A stretch of DNA of 64,000 nt from an uncultured Bacteroidota bacterium (lineage in GTDB: Bacteria > Bacteroidota > Bacteroidia > Chitinophagales > Chitinophagaceae). The first letter of the stretch is position 1. Every line of letters starts with the position of its first letter. The stretch lies in assembly GCA_903882805.1 (NCBI GenBank), contig CAIRYK010000065.1, forward strand, positions 1-64,000, written 5' to 3'. Both the position numbers and the translations under genes were made by a program. Of this stretch, positions 45,147-54,171 are shown piece after piece. Under the pieces are notes generated by a model. That model was not told the DNA's origin and did not search any database. It saw only the letters and a list, made by a program, of their open reading frames with translations.

Positions 45147-47501
45147 TTACAGCGCAAGGTCTGCATCATCGTCGGCTACTTTTGGGGCCGGAGCGGCGTT
45201 GTTGTTGTTTTCGCGTGGCGCACGGTCGTTGTCTCTGCGCGGGCGGTCGCCGCCATCGCGCGGGCCGCGGTCGTTACCTCTGCGGTCGTTGCCGCCTTTG
45301 CGGTCGCGGTCATTGCCTCTGCGGTCGTCTCCGCCGCGTCTGTCGTCGCCTTCGCGGCGTTCGCGCTTTTCGGGCTCTACATAACCATCGGGTTTTGGCA
45401 TCAGTACCTTGCGGCTCAGGCGCAGTTTGCCCGTCTTGGGGTCGGTGCCTACCAGTTGTATTTTTATTACGTCGCCTTCTTTCATCACGCCGTCCAGTGT
45501 GTCCAGGCGTTTCCAGCTCACTTCCGATATGTGGAGCAAGCCCTGCTTGCCGGGCATAAACTCTACAAATGCGCCAAAGGGCACTATGCTCTTCACCACG
45601 CCTTCGTAGGTTGCGCCTATCTCGGGTATAGCTACTATGCTGCGTATCCATGCCAGGGCTTTATCAATACTTTCTTTGTTGTTAGAAAATATCTTGATGA
45701 TACCTTCCTGACCAACCTCTTCAATATTGATTTTAGCGCCTGTTTCGCGCTGTATTTCCTGTATTATCTTACCGCCAGGGCCTATTACAGCGCCTATAAA
45801 TTCGCGGTCTATATTCAGTTGTTCTATGCGTGGGGCATGTGGTTTCAGCTCGGCGCGGCGCTCAGGTATGCACTCATACATAGCGTCCAGTATGTGCAGT
45901 CGGCCGCGTTTAGCCTGGTCCAGCGCCTGCCTCATAATGTCCATGCTCAGTCCGTCTACCTTAATGTCCATCTGTATACCGCAGATACCATCGCGAGTTC
46001 CGGTTACCTTAAAGTCCATATCGCCCAGGTGATCTTCATCGCCCAGTATGTCGGTAAGTACGGCAAATTTGCCATTCTCGCCCGATATCAGTCCCATAGC
46101 CACGCCGCTCACGTGCTTAGGCAGCGGCACACCCGCATCCATAAGCGCCAGCGAACCCGCGCACACAGTAGCCATAGACGACGAACCGTTGCTCTCGAGT
46201 ATGTCCGACACCACGCGCACCGTATAAGGGTACTCGGCTGGCATCATTTGCTTCAGCGAGCGCATCGCGAGGTTGCCATGGCCCACCTCGCGGCGGCTTT
46301 GTCCGCGCATCATTTTCACCTCGCCGGTGCTGAATGGCGGGAAGTTGTAATGCAGCATAAACTTCATGTAGTCCGATGTTGCAGCGGTTTCCAGCAGCAA
46401 TTCATCATCTACAGTACCCAGCGTCACAGTAGTGAGCGACTGAGTTTCGCCGCGTGTAAACAGCGATGCGCCGTGCGGAGAAGGCAGTATGCCGGTTTCC
46501 ATAGTCAGTACGCGCACATCTTCCAGTCCGCGGCCGTCCAGGCGCACGCGCTCGGTCAGCATCATATCGCGGATGATCTTCTTTTCCAGGTCGTGGAAGT
46601 AAGTACCTATCAGCGCAGCGTCTTCGGCTTTCAGTTCGCCTTCTGCAAAAGTGGCTTTGAAGTCTTCTTTTATTTTCTTGAAGGCATCGCTGCGGTCGTG
46701 CTTAGGCAATGCGCCCTTAGCTACTGCATATATGCGTTCAGAGCCAAAAGCGGCTACCTTAGCTTCCAGTTCAGCATTTGTGTATGGCTTGGTGTAGTCG
46801 CGTTTTGCAGTGATGCCCGCTTTTTCGCGGAGCTGATGCTGCAGCGCTACCTGGGCGCGAATGGCGTCGTGGGCTACCTCTATGGCAGTTACCAGTCCTT
46901 CTTCTTCGCACTCCTTGCCTTCGCCCTCTACCATCATTATATTCTTTTCGGTAGCGGCTACAATTATATTCATGTCGCAATCAGCAAGCTGGGTGCGGGT
47001 AGGGTTTACTATATATTCGCCGTTTATGCGGCCAATGCGCACTTCAGATATCACTTCCAGTACCGGAATGTCGCTCACTGCCAGCGCTGCCGATGCTGCG
47101 AGGCAAGCCAGCGCGTCGGGCATAACTTCCTGATCAGATGATATAAGGGTAACGAGCACCTGCACTTCACACAGATAATCGTCTGGGAACAATGGGCGGA
47201 GCGCGCGGTCTATAAGGCGAGAGGTGAGTATTTCGTAATCGTTAAGTCTGGCTTCGCGCTTGAAGAAAGAACCCGGTATGCGGCCTGCAGAAGCAAACTT
47301 TTCCTGATAATCTACGGTAAGCGGAAAAAATGATTGGCCTGGTTTAGGCTCTTTGGTAGCTACTACAGTAGCCAGTATCATGCAGTTGCCCATGCGCACC
47401 ACTACGGAGCCATCGGCCTGACGGGCCATCTTGCCCGTTTCTATTGATATTTCGCGTCCGTCGCCCAACTGGAGCGACACGGAAATGGGATTTGGAATCA
47501 T
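45147..47501 (-). CDS. pnp: Polyribonucleotide nucleotidyltransferase
   Basis: A 784-residue PNPase that degrades RNA phosphorolytically from the 3' end. Two RNase PH domains are present ([25 protein letters not shown]... in the first; [26 protein letters not shown] and MDAGVPL in the second). The KH domain ([27 protein letters not shown]) and the S1 domain ([31 protein letters not shown]) follow. Beyond the S1 domain is an unusual 70-residue tail rich in Arg, Asp, Gly and Asn. It lies downstream of rpsO in the conserved rpsO-pnp order. Confidence 0.97.
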   Translation of the reverse strand: MIPNPISVSLQLGDGREISIETGKMARQADGSVVVRMGNCMILATVVATKEPKPGQSFFPLTVDYQEKFASAGRIPGSFFKREARLNDYEILTSRLIDRALRPLFPDDYLCEVQVLVTLISSDQEVMPDALACLAASAALAVSDIPVLEVISEVRIGRINGEYIVNPTRTQLADCDMNIIVAATEKNIMMVEGEGKECEEEGLVTAIEVAHDAIRAQVALQHQLREKAGITAKRDYTKPYTNAELEAKVAAFGSERIYAVAKGALPKHDRSDAFKKIKEDFKATFAEGELKAEDAALIGTYFHDLEKKIIRDMMLTERVRLDGRGLEDVRVLTMETGILPSPHGASLFTRGETQSLTTVTLGTVDDELLLETAATSDYMKFMLHYNFPPFSTGEVKMMRGQSRREVGHGNLAMRSLKQMMPAEYPYTVRVVSDILESNGSSSMATVCAGSLALMDAGVPLPKHVSGVAMGLISGENGKFAVLTDILGDEDHLGDMDFKVTGTRDGICGIQMDIKVDGLSMDIMRQALDQAKRGRLHILDAMYECIPERRAELKPHAPRIEQLNIDREFIGAVIGPGGKIIQEIQRETGAKINIEEVGQEGIIKIFSNNKESIDKALAWIRSIVAIPEIGATYEGVVKSIVPFGAFVEFMPGKQGLLHISEVSWKRLDTLDGVMKEGDVIKIQLVGTDPKTGKLRLSRKVLMPKPDGYVEPEKRERREGDDRRGGDDRRGNDRDRKGGNDRRGNDRGPRDGGDRPRRDNDRAPRENNNNAAPAPKVADDDADLAL

Positions 47502-47621
47502 TTCATCTGGTATTAAATGTTAAGTAAAATGGCGTACCGGAAGCAAAAAATGAGTGGCCTCTACCGCAGGGGTATGCGCAATGCCATTCATTCTTGTTCC
47601 GGACACAGTATAAAATTGGTC

Positions 47622-47657
47622 ATAAAAAAACAATTCCCAACCGAAAGCAGTTGGGAA
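47622..47657 (-). terminator. Intrinsic terminator of rpsO
   Basis: On the minus strand an 8-bp stem (TTCCCAAC / GTTGGGAA) is followed by TTGTTTTTTTATG. It lies between rpsO and pnp, so part of the rpsO transcript should stop here before pnp. Confidence 0.82.
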
Positions 47658-47674
47658 AAGCTTGTTGGTTTTGC

Positions 47675-47947
47675 TTATTTGCGCAAACCAAGTTTTTCTA
47701 TCAGGCCACGATAAGATTCAAGATTGTTGTGGCTGAGGTACATTAATAAACGTTTACGACGACCTACCATCTGCATCAAACCACGGTTGCTCGAGAAGTC
47801 TTTTTTGTTAGTCTTCAGGTGATTAGAGATGTGAGTGATACGCTCTGTGAGCATGGCAATCTGCGATTCAATGGAGCCTGTATTGGTTTCGCTTCCACCA
47901 AAGTTTTTAAAGATATTCGCTTTTTTTTCAGCTGTAAAATGAGACAT
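47675..47947 (-). CDS. rpsO: 30S ribosomal protein S15
   Basis: A 90-residue protein of normal length with the signature LTERITHISNHLKTNKKDFSSNRGL and the RRKRLLMYL helix that binds 16S rRNA. It binds the central domain of 16S rRNA early in 30S assembly. Its neighbour downstream is pnp, as in many bacteria. Confidence 0.98.
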   Translation of the reverse strand: MSHFTAEKKANIFKNFGGSETNTGSIESQIAMLTERITHISNHLKTNKKDFSSNRGLMQMVGRRKRLLMYLSHNNLESYRGLIEKLGLRK

Positions 47948-47970
47948 TTGCGTCAGAATTTTTAAATAAA

Positions 47971-47995
47971 CACACTTTTTGAGTGTGCAAAGATA
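47971..47995 (-). promoter_or_regulatory. rpsO -7 element and leader hairpin
   Basis: TATCTTTG on the minus strand (47995-47988) is the likely -7 element. A small hairpin (CACACT / AGTGTG, 47971-47987) follows directly and lies in the leader of the transcript, where S15 autoregulation is known in other bacteria. No clear -33 box is visible. Confidence 0.5.
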
Positions 47996-48367
47996 ATGAA
48001 ATAATGTGGAAAAATAGTATTTGGAAATATGAATTTCTGAAATTAAGGTAAAAATTCGCTGCTACGCTAATAATCAGCGCGTTAGGTAGCTAAGAGGCAA
48101 CATATGTCGCCAGCGTTGTTATACCACACCGCAAAACTATCTCTTTTTTGAATACAAGTAATAGCTGCGTTGTAAAAATGTGCGGTAGGTTGCGTTTCAA
48201 TCTTCGTTTCTAAAAAAGTATCCCTCCGGCGCGAGTGTTCCTCCGGAACGCTCCTAACTAATGTAGCCGGTTTGTAACCAGCGTTCACCATCCTACACCG
48301 ACGCGCCGATCAACAAGCGCTTTGATTGTCAACCGCACTAATTCGAAAAAAACCCATAAATTTGGAT
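47996..48367. other. Intergenic stretch between rpsO and the toxin-antitoxin genes
   Basis: About 370 bp with no gene I can support. A 69-codon minus frame (48082-48291) has repeat-like content and no start signal. Confidence 0.5.
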
Positions 48368-48586
48368 ATGAAAATTTCACTTCAATACGTAAACGATATG
48401 GATGGGCATTTACAGGCTGTACAATTGCCTATTGCCGAATGGAATAAAACACTCGAGAAACTAAAGAAACAAGAACAAGCGTTAAAATTAAAATCAGACT
48501 TAACGGAAGCTTTTGATCAAGTTGAAACGCTTAGATCTTCAAAAGGGAAAAAACAAACCCTCAACGAATTCCTAAATGAGCTTTAG
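48368..48586 (+). CDS. Antitoxin-like protein of a broken toxin-antitoxin module
   Basis: A 72-residue protein: MKISLQYVNDMDGHLQAVQLPIAEWNKTLEKLKK... The N-terminal half is beta-like and the C-terminal half is a charged helix ending in LNEFLNEL, the build of small antitoxins that neutralise RelE-type toxins. Met at 48368 is preferred over the open frame to 48326. Its stop overlaps the start of the following toxin remnant by 11 bp, as in an intact module. Confidence 0.65.
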   Translation: MKISLQYVNDMDGHLQAVQLPIAEWNKTLEKLKKQEQALKLKSDLTEAFDQVETLRSSKGKKQTLNEFLNEL

Positions 48587-48653
48587 TATTATTCCATCTG
48601 ATAAATTTAAGAAAGAGGCAAAACGGCTAATTAAGAAGTATCCTTATCATTGA
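48576..48653 (+). pseudogene. RelE-type toxin cut off at a repeat junction
   Basis: ATG at 48576 starts MSFSIIPSDKFKKEAKRL, the usual N terminus of RelE/ParE-fold toxins (KRLIKKYP helix). After 25 residues the frame meets the TGA that begins the 289-bp repeat (48651). The remaining ~65 residues, including the catalytic strand region, are absent from the window. Confidence 0.75.
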
Positions 48654-49228
48654 TGTCCTTAGTCTGAAGACTAAGGGTTGCAAGTAAGCCGGTCTCCCGA
48701 CCGGCGAGTGAGTGCAATAAACAGTCCTATTATGCCGTGAAAAATTGACCAATGTAACCAACTATACCCATATACCGGTCTGAAGACAACGAACATCACA
48801 GAAAATCATACCATTCAGCTTAATCAGCGGTTCAGACAATGTTCCGCAGGTGGCGGCCCTATGGGGCGCCGCGCATACCGATACATAAATTGCTACAAAC
48901 CTTAGACTCCTAACGGAGTCGCCCACCGATACTTATGATTGATGCCCTTAGTCTTCAGACTAAGGGTTATACGGATGCCGGTCTCCCGACCGGCGAATAT
49001 ATACGCTGCGCAGTCCTATTTTGCCGTGAAAAATTGACCGATGTAACCGACTATACCCATATACCGGTCTGAAGACAACGAACATCACAGAAAATCATAC
49101 ACTTCATCTTCATCAGCGGTTCAGACAATGTTCCGCAGGTGGCGGCCCTATGGGGCGCCGCGCATACCGATACATAAATTGCTACAAACCTTTGACTCCT
49201 AACGGAGTCGCCCACCGATGCCTACAAT
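48651..49228. repeat. Two tandem copies of a ~289-bp hairpin-rich repeat
   Basis: Copies start at 48651 and 48940. Each contains the hairpins CTTAGTCTNNAGACTAAG, GCCGGTC-TCCC-GACCGGC and GACTC-CTAACG-GAGTC, and a central stretch ending GGGGCGCCGCGC. The first copy begins exactly where the toxin reading frame ends. The same family recurs at 49855-50510. The DNA carries no supported gene. Confidence 0.85.
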
Positions 49229-49312
49229 TCCCTAAATATTTTAATAACAACGCCACTGTCTAAATTTGGCGAATTTGGACAAAAACCTAACTTTGTTCAG
49301 AATATCTTAATT

Positions 49313-49543
49313 ATGAATGTAAGTTTTACCAGTAAACAGGAAAAATACATTGCAGACCAGTTGCTGAGTGGCGACTATCAGAATGCATCGGAAGTAGTGA
49401 GGGATGCATTGCGGTTGCATGAAATTTACAGAAACAGAGTATTAGAAGAATTGCGTACCGAGATTAATAAGGGTTGGGATGGACCAACAAGCAAACGTAG
49501 CGTTCAGGATATAATCAAGGAAAATACACTGAAAAATAGCTAA
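49313..49543 (+). CDS. parD: ParD-family antitoxin
   Basis: A 76-residue ribbon-helix-helix protein: MNVSFTSKQEKYIADQLLSGDYQNASEVVRDALRL is the DNA-binding domain, followed by a charged tail that binds the toxin. It ends 5 bp before the ParE gene. The pair should repress its own promoter. Confidence 0.9.
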   Translation: MNVSFTSKQEKYIADQLLSGDYQNASEVVRDALRLHEIYRNRVLEELRTEINKGWDGPTSKRSVQDIIKENTLKNS

Positions 49544-49548
49544 TACCT

Positions 49549-49845
49549 TTGCTACCCAACACCTATGAGCTCTCGCACGAAGCTGATAATGATATTCAGG
49601 AGATATATGCGTTTACAGCCGAAAAATTTGGTGTAGACCAAGCCATTGGATATTTGTCTGGCTTGGAAGATCTTTTCAACCAACTATGCCTACAGCCCCA
49701 TACAGGTAGACAAAGGAGTGAAATAAAGGAAGGGCTAAGAAGTATAGGCTATGTTAGCCATTTAGTTTTTTATAGGGTTATGGATACACGAATTAGAATT
49801 GTGAGGGTATTGCACTCAAGCAGAGATATGCCTAAATTTCTTTAA
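49549..49845 (+). CDS. parE: ParE/RelE-family toxin
   Basis: A 98-residue toxin of the RelE/ParE fold with a TTG start. YELSHEADNDIQEIYAFTAEKFG forms the N-terminal helices and strand, and LRSIGYVSHLVFYRVMDTRIRIVRVLHSSRD is the classic C-terminal strand pair. ParE members poison DNA gyrase. It is intact, in contrast to the cut module upstream, and is closely coupled to ParD. Confidence 0.9.
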   Translation: MLPNTYELSHEADNDIQEIYAFTAEKFGVDQAIGYLSGLEDLFNQLCLQPHTGRQRSEIKEGLRSIGYVSHLVFYRVMDTRIRIVRVLHSSRDMPKFL

Positions 49846-49854
49846 ATCCCGATA

Positions 49855-50510
49855 CCCCAGATGCCCTAGTCTTCAGACTAAGTGCTCCACGGAAGCCAGT
49901 CTGAAGGCAACAAACATCACAGAAAATCATACCCTTCCGCTTAATCAGCGGTTCAGACAATGTTCCGCAGGTGGCGGCCCTATGGGGCGCCGCGCATACC
50001 GATACATAAATTGCTACAAACCTTTGACTCCTAACGGAGTCGCCCACCGATACCTACAATTGATGCCCTTAGTCTTCAGACTAAGGGTTGCAAGGAAGCC
50101 GGTCTCCCGACCGGCGAATGAGTACAACACACGGCCCCATTATGCTGTGAAAAAATTGCCAATGTAGGCGGCTATGCCACATGCACTAGTCAGGAGACCG
50201 GGTGCCGAATAGTTCGTAGTGCGAAGACTACAAAGACCTTAGTCCAGCGAAAAGCAGAGACTCTACGAGTGTACAACCATTTTTTCAGTTGCATTTATTC
50301 CCAAGATTAGAACTTTTTAGAAAGTTCTAATCTGTGTACCCATACACCAGTCTGAAGGCAACAAACATCACAGAAAATCATACCCTTCCGCTTAATCAGC
50401 GGTTCAGACAATGTTCCGCAGGTGGCGGCCCTATGGGGCGCCGCGCATACCGATACATAAATTGCTACAAACCTTAGACTCCTGACGGAGTCGCCCGCAA
50501 CTGTCGCCCA
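49855..50510. repeat. Further copies of the hairpin-rich repeat
   Basis: A partial copy at 49855-50063 is followed by a longer copy from 50064 to about 50510. The second is interrupted at about 50165-50345 by unrelated sequence including TTAGAACTTT-TTAGAAAGTTCTAA. Both carry CCGCAGGTGGCGGCCC and GGGGCGCCGCGC. Identical 50-codon minus-strand frames appear in each copy (around 49900-50047 and 50350-50534), showing that these ORFs are repeat by-products. Confidence 0.8.
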
Positions 50511-50622
50511 TACGTGGGGGCACAGGTAGACCAATTAATTATTTCATAAAACAACAATCAAGCCTTTCACAGAATCCTTATAATCAAGGTTCAGAAAGCA
50601 ACATTATCGCGAAAACGCTCTA

Positions 50623-51060
50623 CTACCCGCTTATTTCGCTCTGCTCCGTTCCGCCATACCTTATGGCTGCCTCAAGCACATCTATGTTTATGTCTTTTAG
50701 TTTTTTAAACCTTATGCAATACCCCGTTACACTGGCCTTGCCTATCGTGTTGCCATAGGTATTGGCCAGATAGGCTTTGTCTTTTATACCAAGGATGTAC
50801 ACCGAAAATCCGGTTTTATTTGCACACAAGCCTATCCGAAAAAAATCGCGAGTCTTTCCATCGGCATATTTTAATACCTGAAAACCATAGCCAATGGTGG
50901 GGTTGGCCACTGCTTTGTTTTCACTGTTCAAGCCATTATCAAACCAAAGCTTACAATCTGGCAATACCCGTAATATACGGTCGTGCAGCTCTTGCATTTC
51001 GGCTCGTTTCGGCTCTGGCTGACTGGCTATTTGCTCATTTATTTGCTCCTGTACATCCAT
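50623..51060 (-). CDS. DUF1801-type protein
   Basis: A 145-residue protein of the DUF1801 (YdhG-like) fold: LHDRILRVLPDCKLWF, IGYGFQVLKYADGKTRDFFRIGL, SVYILGI and a late GYCIRFKKLKDINIDVLEAAIRY. Family members have a small alpha/beta fold of unknown function. ATG at 51060 (MDVQEQ) is preferred to 51066. A separate hypothetical, not part of the toxin-antitoxin cluster. Confidence 0.82.
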   Translation of the reverse strand: MDVQEQINEQIASQPEPKRAEMQELHDRILRVLPDCKLWFDNGLNSENKAVANPTIGYGFQVLKYADGKTRDFFRIGLCANKTGFSVYILGIKDKAYLANTYGNTIGKASVTGYCIRFKKLKDINIDVLEAAIRYGGTEQSEISG

Positions 51061-51066
51061 ATGCAT

Positions 51067-51456
51067 TTTGCGCTTGCTTATGCAGCTTGCTCAAAATTCG
51101 GTCAAATTTTTATTATCTTTTGCCTTGGAGGAAACTAAAATTGTCTGGAAATAGTTATTTTCTTGCCTAAGTGTTCCACAAAATCACAGGCTTCTTGCTA
51201 AAAAGAGCCAAATATTACAGTCGGTAAGGATAGCTAAATAATTTTGTTACATACCAATGATTCCTGACGCTATCGCCTTTCGGCAGGGCTTTGGAACACA
51301 ACTATTAACCAGGATTGCGCTTGCACGGAATAAAATGGATGTAAACCACAAGGCCTGATTGGCTAGAATATGCCTAAACCCGGGGAGAAAAGCCGCAGTA
51401 AGCTGCAACCGGAAACTGGTTGAATTTGTACTCGTGTATTACTTTAAACTATCCCC
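51067..51456. other. Intergenic stretch, nothing recognised
   Basis: About 390 bp. A 103-codon plus-strand frame starting at 51359 runs antisense into cdsA and is a shadow. No hairpin or promoter stands out. Confidence 0.5.
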
Positions 51457-52299
51457 CTACCCCCTCATAAAAAACGACACATACACAAACACAAACGGAG
51501 CGGCAACAATCAGCGAGTCGAAACGGTCGAGGGCGCCGCCGTGGCCGGGCATAAGTGCGCCCGAGTCTTTTACATCGGCCATACGCTTTAGTTTAGATTC
51601 CAGCAGGTCGCCAAGGGTGCCGGCTATTGCTGCGCACAGCGCAAAGGCTATCCAGTCGGTAAGGCGGTAGGTGTGGGTAAAATACCCGGTGGCTATGGCG
51701 CCGCCTATGGTTAGCAGCGCGCCGCCTATGGTGCCTTCCCAGGTTTTCTTGGGCGATATAGGTGAGAAAGGGGTTTTGCCTATGAACGACCCCACCAGAT
51801 ACGCAAAAGTATCGTTTGACCATATCATCAGTATCAGCATTATAGGCAACAGGTAGTCGTGTAGCTGCATGTGTATGAGCAGCAGCATGGGTAGCGATAT
51901 ATACAATAGTCCGCCAAACGATTGCAACATGGCCGGCAGCGCTTGCTTTTTGCTGAGCACGGCGCCCAGCAGCAGCAACGCCGGGGCTATAGGCACAAGC
52001 ATCCATACCAGCATTACAGCTGCGTTGGAATTGCTCAGCGTTTCGCCATATAAGAAAAAGTAGGGCAGTATCACTATTAGCGGCAGTAGCTGTGTAGCTA
52101 CAGGCAGCCATGCGGGCCAGTGCGCCTCTTTATCTATTTTCTGCATCAGCCTGAAATAGTCGCGCAGGCAGAGGGCATTGATGAGCAGCGCCAGCGCCAG
52201 AAACGCATATTTGTTCCACAGCAAGCCTACCAGCATAATGGCCGAAAACACGATAGCGCTGCCAAGCCGCTTGTAAAATGTGGGTAGATTGAGGGCCAT
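51457..52299 (-). CDS. cdsA: Phosphatidate cytidylyltransferase
   Basis: A 280-residue integral membrane enzyme making CDP-diacylglycerol from phosphatidate and CTP for phospholipid synthesis. About seven membrane helices precede the C-terminal signature, where GALMPGHGGALDRFDSLIVAAP matches the family motif and SPKKTWEGTIGG is a second conserved block. The CPBP protease gene lies 26 bp upstream on the same strand, so they may be co-transcribed. Confidence 0.95.
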   Translation of the reverse strand: MALNLPTFYKRLGSAIVFSAIMLVGLLWNKYAFLALALLINALCLRDYFRLMQKIDKEAHWPAWLPVATQLLPLIVILPYFFLYGETLSNSNAAVMLVWMLVPIAPALLLLGAVLSKKQALPAMLQSFGGLLYISLPMLLLIHMQLHDYLLPIMLILMIWSNDTFAYLVGSFIGKTPFSPISPKKTWEGTIGGALLTIGGAIATGYFTHTYRLTDWIAFALCAAIAGTLGDLLESKLKRMADVKDSGALMPGHGGALDRFDSLIVAAPFVFVYVSFFMRG

Positions 52300-52325
52300 A
52301 GCCTTTGATTTATGATTTAAAGTTA

Positions 52326-53258
52326 CTAAGCATTTTCTATAAGTTCGTCGGGCCTGAAATTATCCGACCAGTTTGCTGCCAGCGGCGTTTTGGTACGCAG
52401 CAGCAGATACAACGACGCTGCAAATAAAACGGCCCCGCCCACAATATACAATACCGGCGTAGTTGTGCTTTCGGTAAATGCTTTTACGGCCTTGTTGCTG
52501 TTGCCTATGTACGCCAACACAATCTGAGCACCATTGAACGACATATGCGCCGCTATGCTGCACCACAGCGAGCCGGTAACATTGTAGATAACGGCCAGCA
52601 ACACCCCAGCCAGAAAAATAGACAGGTAGCCATATATATTGGTATGCGAATAGGCAAACACTATGGCGGTAAACAGTATCGGCGCCGTCATGGTAAGGGT
52701 GCGCTGCTTTACAAAACGCAGCAATACGCCCCTGAAAAACAATTCTTCGCCCACAGCCGGTATAATAGCCATAATAGTAAACATACGGAGAAAGGCGCCG
52801 AAGTCGGGCATCTTAAAGAACGCCGCCATCATGCTGTTATTGGCATCCTGCGCCGCTTTTATTTTCGGTCCAAAATCTATCATGCCTACCAGCGCTTCCA
52901 GTCCCTGCAGCATGGGCGCGGCGCCCAGCATCACCAGTATAGCCAGCGCTACCTGCATACCTTTGCCCGGCGCGCGCAGCCCCAGGTATTCGGCAGGGCG
53001 CGGATGGCTGAGGTAGGCAAACAGCAATGCCGGAACCAGAAAAATAAATGTGCTGAGCACACCCTGTACTATAGTAGCCACCTTTACCATATAGGCGGGG
53101 GTTTGTTCGGTAATACCCTCAATTTGCTCCAGACTTATACCCGCTACTTTCGGCAAAAAAGCCATAAGCATCACGCTGGCAAAACCTATCATGGTAAATA
53201 TCATGAGCAGAAACAGGAGCAATTGCAGGCCCCAGGGGTAATACCTAAAATACTTCAT
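52326..53258 (-). CDS. CPBP family intramembrane protease
   Basis: A 310-residue membrane protein of the CAAX-protease/bacteriocin-processing (CPBP) family. Motif 1 is the glutamate pair with arginine, GEELFFRG; motif 2 has FAYSHTNIYG; motif 3 is IAAHMSFNG. Eight or so membrane helices. Such enzymes process membrane substrates; the substrate here is unknown. Confidence 0.9.
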   Translation of the reverse strand: MKYFRYYPWGLQLLLFLLMIFTMIGFASVMLMAFLPKVAGISLEQIEGITEQTPAYMVKVATIVQGVLSTFIFLVPALLFAYLSHPRPAEYLGLRAPGKGMQVALAILVMLGAAPMLQGLEALVGMIDFGPKIKAAQDANNSMMAAFFKMPDFGAFLRMFTIMAIIPAVGEELFFRGVLLRFVKQRTLTMTAPILFTAIVFAYSHTNIYGYLSIFLAGVLLAVIYNVTGSLWCSIAAHMSFNGAQIVLAYIGNSNKAVKAFTESTTTPVLYIVGGAVLFAASLYLLLRTKTPLAANWSDNFRPDELIENA

Positions 53259-53324
53259 GCTTTGTGGTATATTTTTGGTGCAAGATAAACCCTTATTGGC
53301 AAACAGCGCCTACCGGCGCAGTTG

Positions 53325-53807
53325 TCATATAGCGCGTATCTGATTATACAGGTCGTATGCGGTAAACACATGATTAAACAGATCAGGTTTTAGGGCGGCA
53401 AGTTCCTGCTGTAGTTTCTCGTTTTTCTTGTTTTTCTTTTCGTTCAGGAAAAAGAGTATCGCCGTTTCCAGAAGTATTGCAGGTTCCAGATCTTCCAGTG
53501 CATCTACGATGGCCTGCTCTCTATCGGGTAGCTCGTCTATAGGCGTTGTTTCGCTGTAGGCTGTATTCAAGCAGTAGCAGTTGGCGCCATCGCTAAATAT
53601 AATTTTTGCATATCCTATATTTACCAGAAACTCCATTTCCGTGCCCAGCTCAGGGGCAGCCATACCCTCTTTGTACCGTTTGAAAAAAAGGCCATAATCG
53701 AAGCCCTTTTGTTGCAGTATATACAGTAGCTGATGCAGTTGCACCCTCAGGCCTATTTTGCCTGTGTACTGTAGTAGCTGCATCAATCTTAGGGTGGTAA
53801 ATCTCAT
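53325..53807 (-). CDS. Hypothetical soluble protein, possible winged-helix start
   Basis: A 160-residue cytoplasmic protein. Its first 75 residues (LHQLLYILQQKGFDYGLFFKRYKEGMAAPELGTEMEFLV...) resemble small winged-helix proteins of the YwgA/DUF4065 type in spacing, but I cannot assign it firmly. The C-terminal half is a charged helix (LNEKKNKKNEKLQQEL). It lies 66 bp upstream of the CPBP gene on the same strand and could be first in an operon with CPBP and cdsA. Confidence 0.6.
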   Translation of the reverse strand: MRFTTLRLMQLLQYTGKIGLRVQLHQLLYILQQKGFDYGLFFKRYKEGMAAPELGTEMEFLVNIGYAKIIFSDGANCYCLNTAYSETTPIDELPDREQAIVDALEDLEPAILLETAILFFLNEKKNKKNEKLQQELAALKPDLFNHVFTAYDLYNQIRAI

Positions 53808-54140
53808 ATCAAATAATTGCGTTTATCTTAAAAGCTTATAACCATATCAATACGGGTAATACCTTTAATTGCCTGCGCTACGCCCAGCAATGCTAATTTT
53901 GTAAGGACAGTAGGCTTACTTAACCTGTAAGCAAACGCAGGGCAACAAAAATAAGCAAGCAAGGAGTAAAACGAGCGGCTGTGCAGTATAATTAGCGGAT
54001 ACAATATTTATTAACCCAAATTAACCTGATAGCTGAAAAAACAACGCTTTATGGCTTGGTTTTTGTCGCTTATCAGGCAGTTACTTTTAATAATTCCCAA
54101 ATTTTGGCCGCAGTAAGGGCTAAAACTTTATTATTTTATT
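53808..54140. other. Intergenic stretch upstream of dxs
   Basis: About 330 bp without a gene; a divergent promoter region for the hypothetical gene and dxs. Confidence 0.5.
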
Positions 54141-54148
54141 TATTTTTG
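54141..54148 (+). promoter_or_regulatory. -7 element upstream of dxs
   Basis: TATTTTTG at 54141-54148, 23 bp before the dxs ATG. A TTG at a suitable distance was not found, so the -33 box is unclear. Confidence 0.5.
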
Positions 54149-54171
54149 TTGGTTATTACTCAAATTAGTGC

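Noticed and set aside
45456-47141. A 561-codon plus-strand reading frame inside pnp
   Set aside because: It is entirely antisense to pnp and has Cys/Tyr/His-rich, low-complexity composition typical of shadow frames in GC-biased coding DNA. No start signal or domain.
49832-50534. Two similar minus-strand frames of about 71-75 codons
   Set aside because: They are identical stretches of the repeat family and lack independent coding evidence.
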